From Lunularia cruciata (lineage: Eukaryota; Streptophyta; Marchantiopsida; Lunulariales; Lunulariaceae): 64,000 bases of DNA. The stretch spans positions 501,001 to 565,000 of the forward strand of contig OX419762.1 of assembly GCA_948567375.1 (NCBI GenBank). Reading direction: 5' to 3'. Positions 11,595 to 24,177 of this stretch are shown one piece after another. Position numbers and translations under genes: made by a program. Within the stretch, counting starts at the first letter, position 1. Every line of letters starts with the position of its first letter. The notes under the pieces are model-generated. The model was not told the DNA's origin. It worked only from the letters and a program-made list of their open reading frames with translations, and did no database searches.

Positions 11595-14500
11595 TTTGGT
11601 ACCCACATTTTTTTGTTTTTTTATATTTCAAAGAAGAAGTGTACAGACAAAGTTGGATTGAACGATGAATGAACAATGAAAGAAGAAGAATCGTGTCTTT
11701 GGGTCAAACCCAAAGAAGTTAGAGGAAGTACTTGGAAGAGGAAGTACTTGGAAGGACTTACAAAAGAACCAACCTAAAGAAGAGTGTCTTTGGAGCAAGA
11801 ATTTCAGCTTGATACAAAGAAGTTGTAACAACTTTCCTTTGCGGTAGGCCAGCCAATAAAGTACAGTTAGAGAAATGGTTGAGGCAGGAGAAGAGTGCTT
11901 TGAGAATGATAGGAAACAATCATGTAGAAGAAGTGAGTCAATTTCAAAATTGATTGAAGGATGATTACGTCTTGAAGCACTATAAAATTAAGACTTTGCC
12001 AAGGGAAATTGGAAATGCCAAGACAATATCCTGTTCCTCTAAGTAGCTATCATGTAGGGATGCAAGGCATGAAGCCAAGCAAGAGTAAAATTTTCCAAAA
12101 TCCAAAAGAGATTAGAGTATTGCATCCAAGAGAAGGGAGTCTTCCAATGCCAAAGAACTCATGAGCAGATAATGGCAAGGAAGAGCAAGAAGAACTCACT
12201 CACAATAAGGAGTCCCGCAATTTGGAGACTAGATGTAGTAGCACAAATTGAAGTCTTGAGTAGACTTTGTATTATGTTTCCGGCCTAGAACTAGAATGTT
12301 AGTTTTCTAGGTTCAATGGCAGAGATAGTTGCTAGCAATTGTGAGGATGGTCCAAAGTAATGCAGAAGAGAGGGAATCCAGCTTGATGGACCAAGTCGGA
12401 TTGGAAGTTAGTCTTGGGAAAGCAAGTGGGAGATGCAGCTAAAGTCACCTTCTATCGGAAGTGTGAAGCTTTGAAAGAAACCATAGAGATCAAAAATTTG
12501 TTTTTTGCTTTGTGGACCAACAATGGATACAAGGTGTAGTCCTATGGGACCCAATAAAGCAAAGCATTATTGAGGCACTGAAGGCAATGTTCAAGCCAAA
12601 GAAAATGACGCATGTAAATATGCAATAGGGTGGTTTTCTTCCACCAAATGTTTGCAGGAGAGAAGGTGAATTGGGTGAAGTGCTTCCATCAAAGGACAAG
12701 GCAGACAATTGTTAACTCAAGGAGAATTTGACCTCCTCACTACTTTGTACAATTTGTAGCACATTTCTACCTTAGGCTAAATTTGTTGACAACGGAGGAT
12801 AAGCACCGGATGGTCTCACATTTCCATCCTGATCTGCATCGTAAGGTGGATGACAAGGAGCAATGATACATCTTGCAACTTTAGTCCAACAATGAACATT
12901 TTGTTAGGAGGAGACAGAGGAAGATTGGCAAAGGAAGAAGTCCAAAGATGAACCCAAAGGAGTAGTGTTACCTCTTCTCCCATAAAAGACAAGAAGACTA
13001 AACCCAAGAAGTAGGGAAGAGGCAATGGACCTATCTTTGGGAACAGAGTCTGAAGGAGAGGCAAAATCAAAGAAAGACGGCTCAAAGGAAGATGAACTCA
13101 CGTTGTGGAGTGAGGAGTCTAATAGTGAAGGTGAGGTTGAAGTCCAACAATTAGTCAATGTAGGAATAAGAGAAGATGATGAGGAGTTCCATGCAGCAAT
13201 TGATCATATGGAAGGAGATGCTCCTTTTTTGGAGTTACCTTTGGAGGAGATGGACAAAGAGCCAAAGAAGGTTCAAAAGGGAATAAGGTTGAAGAGATTA
13301 GTACAAGCTGCATATGTAGGTTTGAGCCGAGTAAAGGACAAAGAATCAAGCTCAAAAGAGATGACTTTGAAAGTGCAAAGATTGCATCTTCATAGTAAGG
13401 CTCCTATTGAAGAAGCATCAATGGAAGCAATGTACAAAGACCAAGAAGGGGCAAGAGACTTTGATAGAGTGTAGTACTTGTCAAAGATTGTGTGTCCATT
13501 GTTATTACAATTGAAGCAAAAGAAGGAGGAGATAAAAAAGATCATCTTTAGGTAAAGAACAAGTTGTAGATGATGAAGTATCTTATTGAAGAAAAACGCT
13601 AATTAAAGGCAAGGTTAACTCAAAGAGAAGAAGAAGCCAAAGAACTTTGGGTGGATGCAGACTTGAAGAAGAAGACCTTAGAAAACTTGCAAGAGAATTT
13701 TGAGCAATGAGGAAGAGATCTGGACTGTCAAGCCAAAGAGTTGAAGAACTAGAAGGCAATAGTCAAGAAGATGAGAAGCAAAGCGGGAGAAGCTCACATC
13801 AAAGTAATACATGTAAAAGAAATTGCAGCAATGATGGAGCAAGAGTAAGAAAGTCTGAAGAAGAGCATGGCAGAAAAAGATCAAGCATGGTAGAAGGAAT
13901 TGACGATCCAATATCAAGAAGAAGAAAGACTGTGAGGATTAGTAAGAAGTGTTGAAAGTCATATTGCCTAATATGTAGGAAGAAGAAGATGATGGAAGTT
14001 GAGTACAAAGACGAGTTGGGGGTGGAATGCTTTTGTGGGTATAAATCAGAATTAGCAAGAGAGATCATCAAGAGAATGAGTGCAATGCTGAGCCTAGAGG
14101 CTGAAGAGAAGTTGGAGGAAGTGAGGCTGCATGAATTTGAAATTGCTTGTGCAAGAAACTTGCAAGAGGAAAGCAAAGGATGTGGACCTGAATAGTCTAT
14201 TGATTTGATTGAGAGATCAAGTAGATAGGATGATGTTGGAGGTAGGAGACAATGTTTGTCTCAAGTTGGACTTAGTAAGCATAGAATTAGATAAAATTTG
14301 GAGTGGTGTGAAGGAAGTTTGAAGTTGCAGAAGTAGGAGTGCAAGTGTCTTTGGGTGAGTTACTTGAGACATTGGAGAAGAGTGGGTTAGCTGATAAAGA
14401 AGTAGATTACACATGTTTGTAATTCTAGTTCAAAGTGAAGAGATAATAGAAATACTTGATGAAGTAGTAGTATTGGACAGACCTGAAGAAGGAGAAATGA

Positions 14501-15044
14501 TTGAAGGAACATCAAGTTTGGAAGCCAAAGTTGAGGTTGACATCGGATTAGAGAAAAAACAATTTTGAGATATGAAGAGGTAGTTATGAAAAAGATTTTT
14601 TGTCATTTTGGATCTAAAAGTTGGTAAAGTTGTTGTAGAATGGTATTTTTGTTAGTAATTGTCAAGTTCTTTGCCTATTCAAAGGAAAAATTGAATGTGT
14701 TGTTGTTTAGTATTTATATTTTTGAAGTTGAGTAAAGCAAAGTGCTGTAACTAAATGCACAACAATTTAGCTTAATTTCAAGTATCAATCCTATGTGTGT
14801 TTATGATTGTTTGGAGAATTTGAGTGCAAGTCAATGAACTTGTTGGATGTTGGATTCCACAATTCTGATTTCATTATATGTGTCTGATCCTAAGTGGATA
14901 GCAATCAAAGCAATGCAAGCAATGCCTTGACAGATCTGAGAAGAATTGTAGTGTTTGTAGTATTATGCATTAGTGAACTCAATGTAGGGTTGATGCAAAG
15001 CAATTTTGATTAAGCAAGTTGTTCCTTTAGTGGAGGAGAGGAAC
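11595..15044 (+). mobile_element. CC-family element cut by an LTR insertion (CC3)
   Basis: It begins TTTGGTACCCACATTTTTTT, matching the family terminus, and repeats the order of CC2: the LDVVAQIEVL-like block near 12228, ESDWKLVLGK near 12390-12430, KVNWVKCFHQ near 12665-12700, HFHPDLHRKVDDKEQ near 12815-12870, an acidic segment and coiled coil to about 14570. It also keeps the promoter-like 3' tail as far as the point matching about 24490 of the intact copy. There the Ty3 LTR starts (15045), and the last 300 bp or so of the element are missing from both sides of the Ty3 array. Stops and frameshifts make it non-coding overall. Confidence 0.7.
13025..13474 (+). pseudogene. CC-family protein fragment, acidic segment
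   Basis: A 149-codon frame is the longest intact piece of the CC3 protein. It begins MDLSLGTESEGEAKSKK and is rich in Glu, Lys and Asp, with no membrane segment or catalytic motif. The same start (MDLSLG) recurs in CC2 at about 10027, where it is cut short. It corresponds to the acidic region between the conserved N-terminal part and the coiled coil of the copy at 24972-27272. Stops on both sides show it is a remnant of a longer protein. Function is unknown. Confidence 0.5.
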
Positions 15045-15736
15045 TGTGAGCCGGCCTGTCTCTCACTCAGGATGAACCTCTGATGGCTATAATAATAGCG
15101 CACCATGGACTAAGAAGGCAAGGAACCCCAACTCCATCATACTCCTCCAAGGCTAACACTCCAAGACTCAAGACATTGATCACTAGAGAACTCAATGAGA
15201 GAAAGATAGTTGCAAATGAAAGGATGATGAGTACCTCCTCACCCCTTGCTTATATACTTGTGAAACAGTTACGTACCAAAGTTACTAATTACCGTAGTGG
15301 CTCAAGTTACTAGACTAAAAGTCAAGTAAAGTCAAACAGTAGAAAGAAATATCCATTCACATGGGCATATTCCCCTAAGCATGTGGTCTTATCTTGACCC
15401 AACCACTAAGTCAAGGATTCCTTCACATGGGCTATCCTTGGACTAAAGAAGAATCCAAAACAAAAAGGCTTGCGGGCCCAAGAGTTCTCAACTCCTTCCT
15501 CAAAGCCAAACACCTAGGAATAATACCAAGTCCACACACTAAAATCCAAAATAGTGGTGCTCATCTTTTCTACTTCCTCTAAAGTAAGGTCCCCTCTATC
15601 TTAGCTATCACTAACTTTAGCTAACCATGACAAATATAGAACCATCCTTTATCTCTATATAAATAATATCTCTTAAGTACTTGTAATACCAAGTTAAATA
15701 TCACAATACCACACACATGCACATATGGGTGTTACA
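15045..15736 (-). repeat. LTR of unit B (3' LTR)
   Basis: A 692-bp LTR in reverse orientation, TGTAACACCC ... CTCACA when read on the minus strand. It differs from the middle LTR at roughly 15 positions by eye, so this unit is much older than the element at 53835-61663. It retains the TATATAAG promoter block about 200 bp before its end. Confidence 0.93.
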
Positions 15737-15755
15737 TTTACCCCCGGACTAAGTT

Positions 15756-15777
15756 TTCACTTTGTCCTCAAAGTGAA
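15756..15777 (-). other. conserved stem-loop before the polypurine tract (unit B)
   Basis: A perfect 9-bp inverted repeat, TTCACTTTG with CAAAGTGAA, encloses a 4-base loop. It sits between the Gag-Pol stop (15785) and the LTR, and is identical in stem sequence in units C (22886-22907) and A (60931-60952). Confidence 0.7.
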
Positions 15778-15784
15778 GGTCTCT

Positions 15785-18700
15785 CTACCTTCTATGGTAC
15801 ATCTTCAACTTATCATGGTTGATTCTATCAAAGTGTCTTCCTCCCAACTCCTTGAGATCATAGGTGTAATTTCCCCACACCTTCTACTATGAAAGGTCCA
15901 AAGTACTTAGGCAAAAACTTCTTTTGCACTCTCTTGAATCGAATGGAATCAAACAACATTACCCAATCACCTTCTTTGAAAGTCTCCAACTTCTTCTTGC
16001 CTTGCCTCTTGTCATAGCTCTCCTTTTGTTTCCTTTGGGCTTGCTCCACTCGAACCATAGCAACTGCTCTTGCCTCTTCCAACTCCATGAGTTGATCTTT
16101 CCTTGACTTCTATGCATCACCTCCTTGTGCTTTCTTCAATCTCCTATGAACGCTTTGGAAGGTTGGAAGATCAAAGTGAATAGGTAAGGTAGACTCAATA
16201 CCATATACCAATTGAAATGGAAAATATCTAGTGGAAGTCTTCATGGTTGTCCTATACTCCCATAAAACTGCATGAATCCTCTTGTCCCAATGATGTTTAG
16301 CCTCCTCCATTTCTGCATCTTTGGCCAACATCATGCACAAGGTCTGATTGGTTCTCTCTACCAAGCCATTGGAATTTGGCTTATAGGATGTAGTTACTCT
16401 ATGTGTGATAGAGAAATGTTGTAGCATGGCTGTAGTAATGCTTCCTGTAAACTCTCCTCCTCTATCAAAAACCAACTCCAAAGGGCATCCAAACCTAGTG
16501 ATAATGCTTTCATAATGAAATCTACCCACTTCATCTTCATTCTTGTCCCTCAATGGTCTAGCCTCAACCCACTTGGTAAGGTAATCAGTAACTACCACAA
16601 TGTACCGATTGTTCCTTGGGGTTCTATTGAGAGGACCTACAAAATCAATTCCCCACTTCTCAAAAGGTCCTAGCAATGAAATTGATCTAAGTGGTGGAGT
16701 GGATGTAGACTTCCTAGCAAAAGCTTGACAAACATGACAAGTTTTGCAATAATCAAGACAATCCTTGAAAATCCCTCTCCAATGGTAACTTGCATCTAGA
16801 ATCTTGAAAGCAGTCACCTTTCCTGCAAAGTGTCCTCCACATACTAAACCTTCATGAAACTCCTTTATGAGTAGGATAGACTCTTCCTTACCCACTGCTC
16901 TTCGAAGTAGACCATCTGCTCCTTGGTGAAAAAGAATATCCTCCACCATTGTGTAAGGTCTAGATCTTGCTGCAAGGGCCTTCCTCTCCCTAGCATGCAT
17001 CCCTTTTGGATAGTTACCTCTTGTCACAAAATCCACAATCTCCTTGTAATCCATTGGAATCTCTTGAGTGACTGAGATTGTCATGAGCTCCTCATTCGGC
17101 AAGGAATCATCCACTGGCTCATCTCCATCATGATCATAGGCTCTAGATAACAAATCAGCATTTGCATGTTTCTTTCCTGGCCTATCCTCAATTGTGTAGT
17201 CATACTCAGACAAGAGTATCATCCACCTTGCTAGTCTCCCTTCAACATTAGGCTTGTTGAAGATGTACTTCAAAGCCTTGTGATCCGTGACAATTGTGGC
17301 TTTCCCTCCAATCAAGTAGTGTCTAAACTTCTTGAGACCAAAGATCACTGCCAACCCTTCTCTCTCCATGACAGAGTAGTTCTTCTCTGCTGAAACCATC
17401 TGCCTACTAGCATAAGCTATTGGATAATCATGCCCATCTTGGTCTAATTGACTAAGATTGCATCCTATAGCTACATTAGAAGCATCAGTGTAGAGGATAA
17501 AAGGCTTACTCCAATCAGGTTTAGCAAGAATTGGAGCTACAACAAGGGATTGCTTGAGCTCCTCAAAAGCTTTGAGAGCCTCCTTGTCTTCCAAAATCAC
17601 CATGTAATCTACACCCTTCTTCATGTAGATGGTCAATGCATAAGCCTTGTTGGAAAATGAGAAGATGAACCTCCTATAGACCCCAACCATTCCCAAGAAT
17701 TGGCGTAACTTTGTCAAGCTTGAAGGGAATGGAAGGTCTGAGATTATCCTCACCTTCTCAAGATCAACTGCTATTCCATCCTTGGAGATGATGTGCCCCA
17801 AAATTAGACCTTCTTCACATCCAAAAATGCACTTCTTTGGGTTGAGTGATGCATTTGCCTCATCCAAGCGTTGCAAGACTTTGATTAGGTGCTCAAAGTG
17901 CTCCTCCTTGATCCCATAGACACAAAAGTCATCAATGAAGTCTCTCATAAATTTCCCAATGAAAGGTTCAAATACCTTGTTCATGAACCGTTGGAATGTG
18001 GCTGGAGCATTGCAAAGCCCAAAAGGCATGACCTTGAAAGCGTAAGTTCCCCAAGGTGTGGTGAATGTGGTGAGTTGTTGATGCTCTGGTGCAATCTTGA
18101 TTTGGTTGTATCCACTATAACCATCTCCAAAACTGTACCTCTCATGACCTGCAACCTCCTCCAATATCTCATCAATGAATGGCAATGGGTAGTAGTCCTT
18201 CTTGGTAACAACATTGAGCTTCTTGTAATCCACACATACCCAAAGCTTGCCATTCTTTTTCTTCACAATGACAATTGGAGACACCCATTTTGAATTCTCC
18301 ACCTCAAAGATAAATCCAACCTCCTTGAACTTATCAATCTCCTTCTTCACAACCAAAGATATTGGTGGGCTAATGCGATGTTGCTTTCGGCGGATTGGTC
18401 TTGCATGTGACTCCACCTCTATCTTGTGCTCCTCCAAGGTGACTTCCTTCAAATCCTTGTAACTAAAAGCAAACACATGGATGAACTTGCGGAAAATCTC
18501 CTTAAATCTCACCTTCTCCTCCTTGGTAACATTTGGGCCATACTTGAGGGTAGCTAACCTTCTCTCTACCTCCTCAAGTGTCAATGGTGATTTGTCTGGG
18601 TCCTTCAAACCTCTGGCTTAGGTGAAAAATCCACAGCACACAAGAGATACACATCTGAATCAGATTCAGATTCATCCTCCTCCGTGAAAGTCTCCTCCTC

Positions 18701-20608
18701 CATGCTTGTGTCCATACCTGAAGCTCCTTCTTTAGAATCTGATTCCCAATAATCAGAAGATGGTGTATCTGAATGTGAAGTGTTGGTGGTGTTAGTCACA
18801 GGAACAGTGACTCTATGGTTTGATGGCCAAATCCTCAAGTACCCTTTGTGCCATTGATCAGTTGTGCGTGCTGCTCTCAACCATGGCCTCCCAAGAAGTA
18901 AGTCATAGCTTGAATCCTTCAAGACTTGGAAAGTCATGAGATTTTGAACTCCCATAACTGAAACTACCACTTTATCCATCACCCCTACTGGTCGAACTTG
19001 TTGCTTGTTTGCCATGCTCACCACAAATGTTGAAGGTCTTGAGGGTATCATACCCAACTTCTTCATCAACCTTTCTGACATGGCATTCACTGTTGATCCT
19101 CCATCAACCAATGCATCCTTGATGTTGTGACCATCCACTCTCACATCAATCTTGGAGGCATATTCACAAGCCTCCCATGGTGCTGGCTTGGCATCCACCA
19201 CCCCCATTGATATTGGAACTTTTGCCTTCTTCTTCTTCTTGCTCCTTGTAGAACTCAAACCACCTCTAAGCTCCTTTCTCAAGGTAGGGTTCAAAGAAAT
19301 CAATTGGCCCACTGTGATGTTAGCTTTGTGACTACCAACATCCTCCAACACATTGTAGTTCCATTGTTGCTTTGAAATCAAGAAATCCTCCATCCCCAAC
19401 TTCTTCCTTGGAGTCTTTGTTGTTGATGGTGTTGAGGTGTGAGTGCTCCTAGTAGACATAGGAGTATCCTTACTTGAAGTAAATCCTTGAGAAGAGTGAA
19501 CATCCTCTGCAAAACGAGCTCTCTTCTTCTCTTGTGCCAAAAGCTCCAAATTAAGACCCTTGGGGTTTGAGCACTCTCCCTTCTCATACTTGCTCTCAAC
19601 CACATCTATGGATGCTATCCCCTTACCTTTTTTGGTATTAGGAGCCACTTGGGTTTCACTACCTCCCTCTTTCCCTCTATTGGCTCCCTCATAACCCCTT
19701 CCTCCATGGTAAGTGAAATTTGGGAAATTCCTTTGGATATGGTCTCTTCCTCCACAACCAAAACAATTTCTATCATTGAAATTGTTGGCTTGTTGGCCTC
19801 CTCTATATGGATAGTTTCCATAACTCCTAGGCCCTCTCCCTACATTCTGATCCACCTCTCTCTTCTCCCATAGTTGCACCACATTGATCTTGAGATCCGC
19901 AAGTTGTTTTGTGATGGTTTGGAGTGTATCTTTTAGTGGAGGTGCAAGAATTGGAGCAACTACTACTTGTGGTGCAACCCTTGTCACCAAAGTATCAGAA
20001 GTTCCACCATACTTGTAGCCTTGAGGAGGATGCACAACCTCCTTCACCACCAAATCACTCTCATCCCCTTCCAAACTCTCCTACATATGAATTGCGATCT
20101 TGATAGCTTCAACCTTGGAAGAAGGTTTCTCATATCTCACCTTGCTTCTAATTTGTGGTCTCAACCCTCCTACAAAATTCCTGGTGAGCATGGCCCCTAT
20201 GCCAATCATTGTAGTCTCCACATCATCCCCACCCTTCCTCAACACTATGCAAAATCTGGACTCTAACTTTTCCACTCTTTCCACATAGACTCTCACTTTC
20301 TCTCCATCTCCTTGCTTGAGAAATGTAACCTCATTGATCAATCTCTCATAACTCTCATCAAGAAGAAAGTTCTCAATGAGTGCTGAAGTCAAAGTCTCCC
20401 AAGACTCCTCTTCCCCATCTCTCCTCTCTCTCTTTTGGTATTCTGACTCATACCATGTAAGTGTTGCATCTTCAAAGAAATCTGGTAATAATGAGGCCCA
20501 CTCATTCTTCCTCCTCTCATTGTTTCCTATGCAAGCTCTCTTGAAGTCTCTCACAAAGGCCTTCACATCTTCTCCATCGTTGCCAAAGAAAACCGGAAGT
20601 TTCCCCAT
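15785..20608 (-). pseudogene. Ty3 Gag-Pol of unit B, four or more disabling changes
   Basis: Collinear with the intact 1608-aa polyprotein at 56097-60923: Gag, CCHC knuckle, protease with DGGS, reverse transcriptase (FIDD), RNase H, integrase and the GPF-containing tail. Disabling changes seen directly are a GAG to TAG stop in Gag (20081-20083), loss of one T after KPEV giving a frameshift and stop near 18605, a GAG to TAG stop at 16110 after the integrase core, and a frameshift near 15870 in the C-terminal tail. The long surviving frame 16110-18608 (832 codons) keeps the usual GDGYSGYNQ motif of reverse transcriptase, but its integrase has FDRGGEF where copy A has SDRGGEF. The knuckle reads CFGCGGRDHIQRNFP, having lost its last cysteine. 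Confidence 0.9.
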
Positions 20609-20844
20609 CTTAACCTCTCACTATCTTTCTCTTCTCTCAAATTTTTTTTTTCTATTTTCTTTTCTCTCACTCTATAACTAATAGAGTATATACATGACTA
20701 ACACCATTTGAGAGTAATCCACCCTAGGGAACACAAAAGGTTCAGGTTGCTCCAAGATTTCTATAGCAACATCAAATCCTAGAGTGCATATTAATCGAAC
20801 CCTCATGGATAGTTTATCCATAAGTTGAAAGATTATCTCCATCA

Positions 20845-21318
20845 CTAATCTTGAGAACTAGCTGATGAAGGTGATAGTATTTCTGTAGCTGTACTAAGAT
20901 TCTCTCCAAGATACTTCACCAAAGTTTCCAAAAGTGCTTTTACTCCACTACACTCATGTCTTTTTGGAAGTCCTTCAACTCCACAAACCTCACACAACTC
21001 CTTGGTCTTAGATCTTCTTCCTCCCAATCTTGGTGAAGAAGGTCCAACATGCAAACCCAAGTCAAGTAAGCCTCTCCTTTCCCTCAATCTCTTGCTCTCA
21101 AAGGTCAATGGACATGAACTTGCCTTATGTCCCTTCTCTCCACATAGAAAGCACTTAGACTCACTCTTTCCTCCAAGTGGTGTAGATTTTTGGATCCTCT
21201 CAACACTCTCTTCAAATTCTATTGTAATCTCTCTTTTCCTCAAATCCACCCCTACAATCACCTCAAACCCTTGAGGAACCTTGCATAATCTCAATTTCCA
21301 CTCTTGATGACCCTTCAT
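20845..21318 (-). CDS. upstream zinc-knuckle protein of unit B
   Basis: A complete 157-codon frame beginning ATG (21316-21318), upstream of gag in the same strand. It contains a CX2CX4HX4C retroviral-type zinc knuckle (CFLCGEKGHKASSC, residues 56-69) and a second Cys/His group near residues 109-123 (CX2C ... HXC). The N-terminal part (KLRLCKVPQGFEV) is compact and precedes an Arg/Lys-rich linker. The frame is open in all three family copies although Gag-Pol is broken in two. Nucleic-acid binding is likely from the knuckle; its role in the element is unknown, and it may depend on a longer or spliced upstream frame. Confidence 0.55.
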   Translation of the reverse strand: MKGHQEWKLRLCKVPQGFEVIVGVDLRKREITIEFEESVERIQKSTPLGGKSESKCFLCGEKGHKASSCPLTFESKRLRERRGLLDLGLHVGPSSPRLGGRRSKTKELCEVCGVEGLPKRHECSGVKALLETLVKYLGENLSTATEILSPSSASSQD

Positions 21319-21915
21319 GTTCCCAAGATGAATCTAAACACTCAAACATGCTTTTTGTTGATCTCAAACTCCTCATGCATGAGATCTCCACTCTGTAGAG
21401 TTGACCCTTCCTCACAATGTCACTCAAATCTCCCAACTTGTATGTCACAGTCCTCTGAAATTTGGCACACTTAATCACAACTCTAGATCGTCCCTCCTTG
21501 CAAAATTTCAGATCTTTTCATTGAGCCATTTGGCCTAGACACCTTTCTATTCAGCACCCATATTTCAGATTTGGTCTGAAAACCACCCCCTTCACTTCAA
21601 AAACTCATTACTCCCTGCGCAAGAACGATCTCTCTCTAATTTTTGTGGTAGCAGGTAGAATAACATGCACTGATTTTTCTTGGAAATTTTCAGGACAATT
21701 CACTGAAAATTCAAGAAATGGCAAACTCTGTACAATTTTCCAAAGAGCATGCAGTTGCGGGAGCACTTTACCCTATCAACTTTCAAAAATTCTAGCCCAA
21801 TGCGCATAAAAGTCTCACAATAATTTCAAGTGTGCTAACTAAAAAATAACCCAAGCTATCATGTTTAGAAATCTCAAGTCTAGATCTCAAACTTTAGATT
21901 TTGCCCAAAATCACC

Positions 21916-22134
21916 TTAATCCCCAAAATCTGCAATCCACCTCACACAATCTCTCCAATTCTTCTCATGTGTGAAGATGTACAAAATCACCTCAAAGACA
22001 TCATAATGAACTACAGGGTATACAAATGGATCTTGGTTCTCTAACATAAGTTCAGCCCTCTCCTCTCCTAATGTTCTCTCCAAGTGAGCTCTCATAGCCT
22101 CCTTTTGCCTAATGTAGAATTGAACGCGGAACAT
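21916..22134 (-). CDS. 72-aa leader ORF of unit B
   Basis: A short frame begins with the first ATG after the primer-binding site (MFRVQFYIRQKEAMRAH) and ends IADFGD. The same frame, same length, is open in unit C (31630-31848); in copy A a small insertion shifts it after VILYI. No domain recognised; Glu/Arg-rich and probably helical. It may be the first piece of a longer 5' protein that includes the zinc-knuckle frame, since conserved coding-like sequence continues between them in changing frames. Confidence 0.4.
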   Translation of the reverse strand: MFRVQFYIRQKEAMRAHLERTLGEERAELMLENQDPFVYPVVHYDVFEVILYIFTHEKNWRDCVRWIADFGD

Positions 22135-22154
22135 TATCTTGCCTTCTAGAGAGG

Positions 22155-22171
22155 TCCCGGCAACAGAACCA
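22155..22171 (-). other. primer-binding site of unit B
   Basis: On the minus strand TGGTTCTGTTGCCGGGA begins four bases after the LTR end. It resembles the complement of the 3' end of plant tRNA-Asp, as used by several plant Ty3 lineages, with a few differences. Copy A has TGGTTCCG here, so unit B shows a CG to TG decay. Confidence 0.75.
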
Positions 22172-22175
22172 AAAA

Positions 22176-22866
22176 TGTGAGCAGGCCTGTCTCTCACTCA
22201 GGATGAACCTCTGATGGCTATTATAGTAGCGCACCATGGACTAAGAAGGCAAGGAACCCCAACTCTATCATACTCCTCCAAGGCTAACACTCCAAGACTC
22301 AAGACATTGATCACTAGAGAACTCAATGAGAGAGAGATAGTTGCAAATGAAAGGATGATGAGTACCTCCTCACCCCTTGCTTATATACTTGTGAAATAGT
22401 TACATACCAAAGTTACTAATTACCGTAGTAGCTCAAGTTACTAGACTAAAAGTCAAGTAAAGTCAAACAGTAGAAAGGAATATCCATTCACATGGGCATA
22501 TCCCCCTAAGCATGTGGTCTTATCTTGACCCAACCACTAAGTCAAGGATTCCTTCACATGGGCTATCCTTGGACTAAAGAAGAATCCAAAACAAAAAGGC
22601 TTGCGGGCCCAAGAGTTCTCAACTCCTTCCTCAAAGCCAAACACCTAGGAATAATACCAAGTCAACACACTAAAATCCAAAATAGTGGTGCTCATCTTTT
22701 CTACTTCCTCTAAAGTAAGGTCCCCTCTACTTAGCTATGACTAAATGTAGCTAACCATGACTAATATAGAACCATCCTTTATCTCTACATAAATAATATC
22801 TCTTAAGTACTTGTAATACCAAGTTAAATATCACAATACCACACACATGCACATATGGGTGTTACA
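22176..22866 (-). repeat. shared middle LTR of the Ty3 array
   Basis: A 691-bp LTR that serves as 5' LTR for unit B (primer-binding site at 22155-22171) and as 3' LTR for unit C (polypurine end and stem-loop at 22867-22907). It is closer to the right-hand LTR than to the left-hand one. Confidence 0.93.
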
Positions 22867-22885
22867 TTTACCCCCGGACTAAGTT

Positions 22886-22907
22886 TTCACTTTGTCCTCA
22901 AAGTGAA
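22886..22907 (-). other. conserved stem-loop before the polypurine tract (unit C)
   Basis: The same perfect 9-bp stem and 4-base loop as in units A and B, lying between the Gag-Pol stop at 22915-22917 and the LTR. Confidence 0.7.
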
Positions 22908-24177
22908 GGTCTCTCTACCTTCTATGGTACATCTTCAACTTATCATGGTTGATTCTATCAAAGTGTCTTCCTCCCAACTCCTTGAGATCATAGGTTTAAT
23001 TGCCCCACACCTTCTCCACTATGAAAGGTCCAAAGTACTTAGGCAAAAACTTCTTTTGCACTCTCTTGAATCGAATGGAATCAAACAACATTACCCAATC
23101 ACCTTCTTTGAAAGTCTCCACCTTCTTCTTGCCTTGCCTCTTGTCATAGCTCTCCTTTTGTTTCCTTATGGCTTGCTCCACTTGAACCATAGCAACTACT
23201 CTTGCCTCTTCCAACTCCATGAGTTGATCTTTCCTTGACTTCTATGCATCACCTCCTTGTGCTTTCTTCAATCTCCTATGAATGCTTTGGAAGGTAGGAA
23301 GATCAAAGTGAATAGGTAAGGTAGACTCAATACCATATACCAATTGAAATGGAAAATATCCGGTGGAAGTCTTCATGGTTGTCCTATACTCCCATAAAAC
23401 TGCATGAATCCTCTTGTCCCAATGATGTTTAGCCTCCTCCATTTCTACATCTTTGGCCAACATCATGCACAAGGTTTGATTGGTTCTCTCTGCCAAGCCA
23501 TTGGAATTTGGCTTATAAGATGTAGTTACTCTATGTGTGATAGAGAAATGTCGTAGCATGGCTGTAGTAATGCTTCCTGTAAACTCTCCTCCTCTATCAA
23601 AAACCAACTCCAAAGGGCATCCAAACCTAGTGATAATGCTTTCATAAAGAAATCTACCCACTTCATCTTCATTCTTGTCCCTCAATGGTCTAGCCTCAAC
23701 CCACTTGGTAAGGTAATCAGTAACTACCACAATGTACCAATTGTTCCTTGGGGTTCTATTGAGAGGACCTACAAAATCAATTCCCCACTTCTCAAAAGGT
23801 CCTAGCAATGAAATTGATCTAGGTGGTGGAGTGGATGTAGACTTCCTAGCAAAAGCTTGACAAACATGATAAGTTTTGCAATAATCAAGACAATCCTTGA
23901 AAATCCCTCTCCAATGGTAACTTGCATCTAGAATCTTGAAAGCAGTCACCTTTCCTGCAAAGTGTCCTCCACATACTAAACCTTCATGAAACTCCTTTAT
24001 GAGTAGGATAGACTCTTCCTTACCCACTGCTCTTCGAAGTAGACCATCTGCTCCTTGGTGAAAAAGAATATCCTCCACCATTGTGTAAGGTCTAGATCTT
24101 GCTGCAAGGGCCTTCCTCTCCCTAGCATGCATCCCTTTTGGATAGTTACCTCTTGTCACAAAATCCACAATCTCCTT

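Noticed and set aside
15083..15582. Short frames in the LTRs, repeated in every LTR of the family
   Set aside because: The repetition follows from the LTR copies. They contain no domain and overlap promoter sequence.
17889..18293. 134-codon plus-strand frame, also present at 58413-58817 on the minus strand
   Set aside because: Antisense shadow of the reverse-transcriptase region; it recurs wherever that region is present.
15045..22866. Unit B as an independent complete element with its own target duplication
   Set aside because: The upper flank of its 5' LTR is the polypurine end of unit C, so no host flank exists there.
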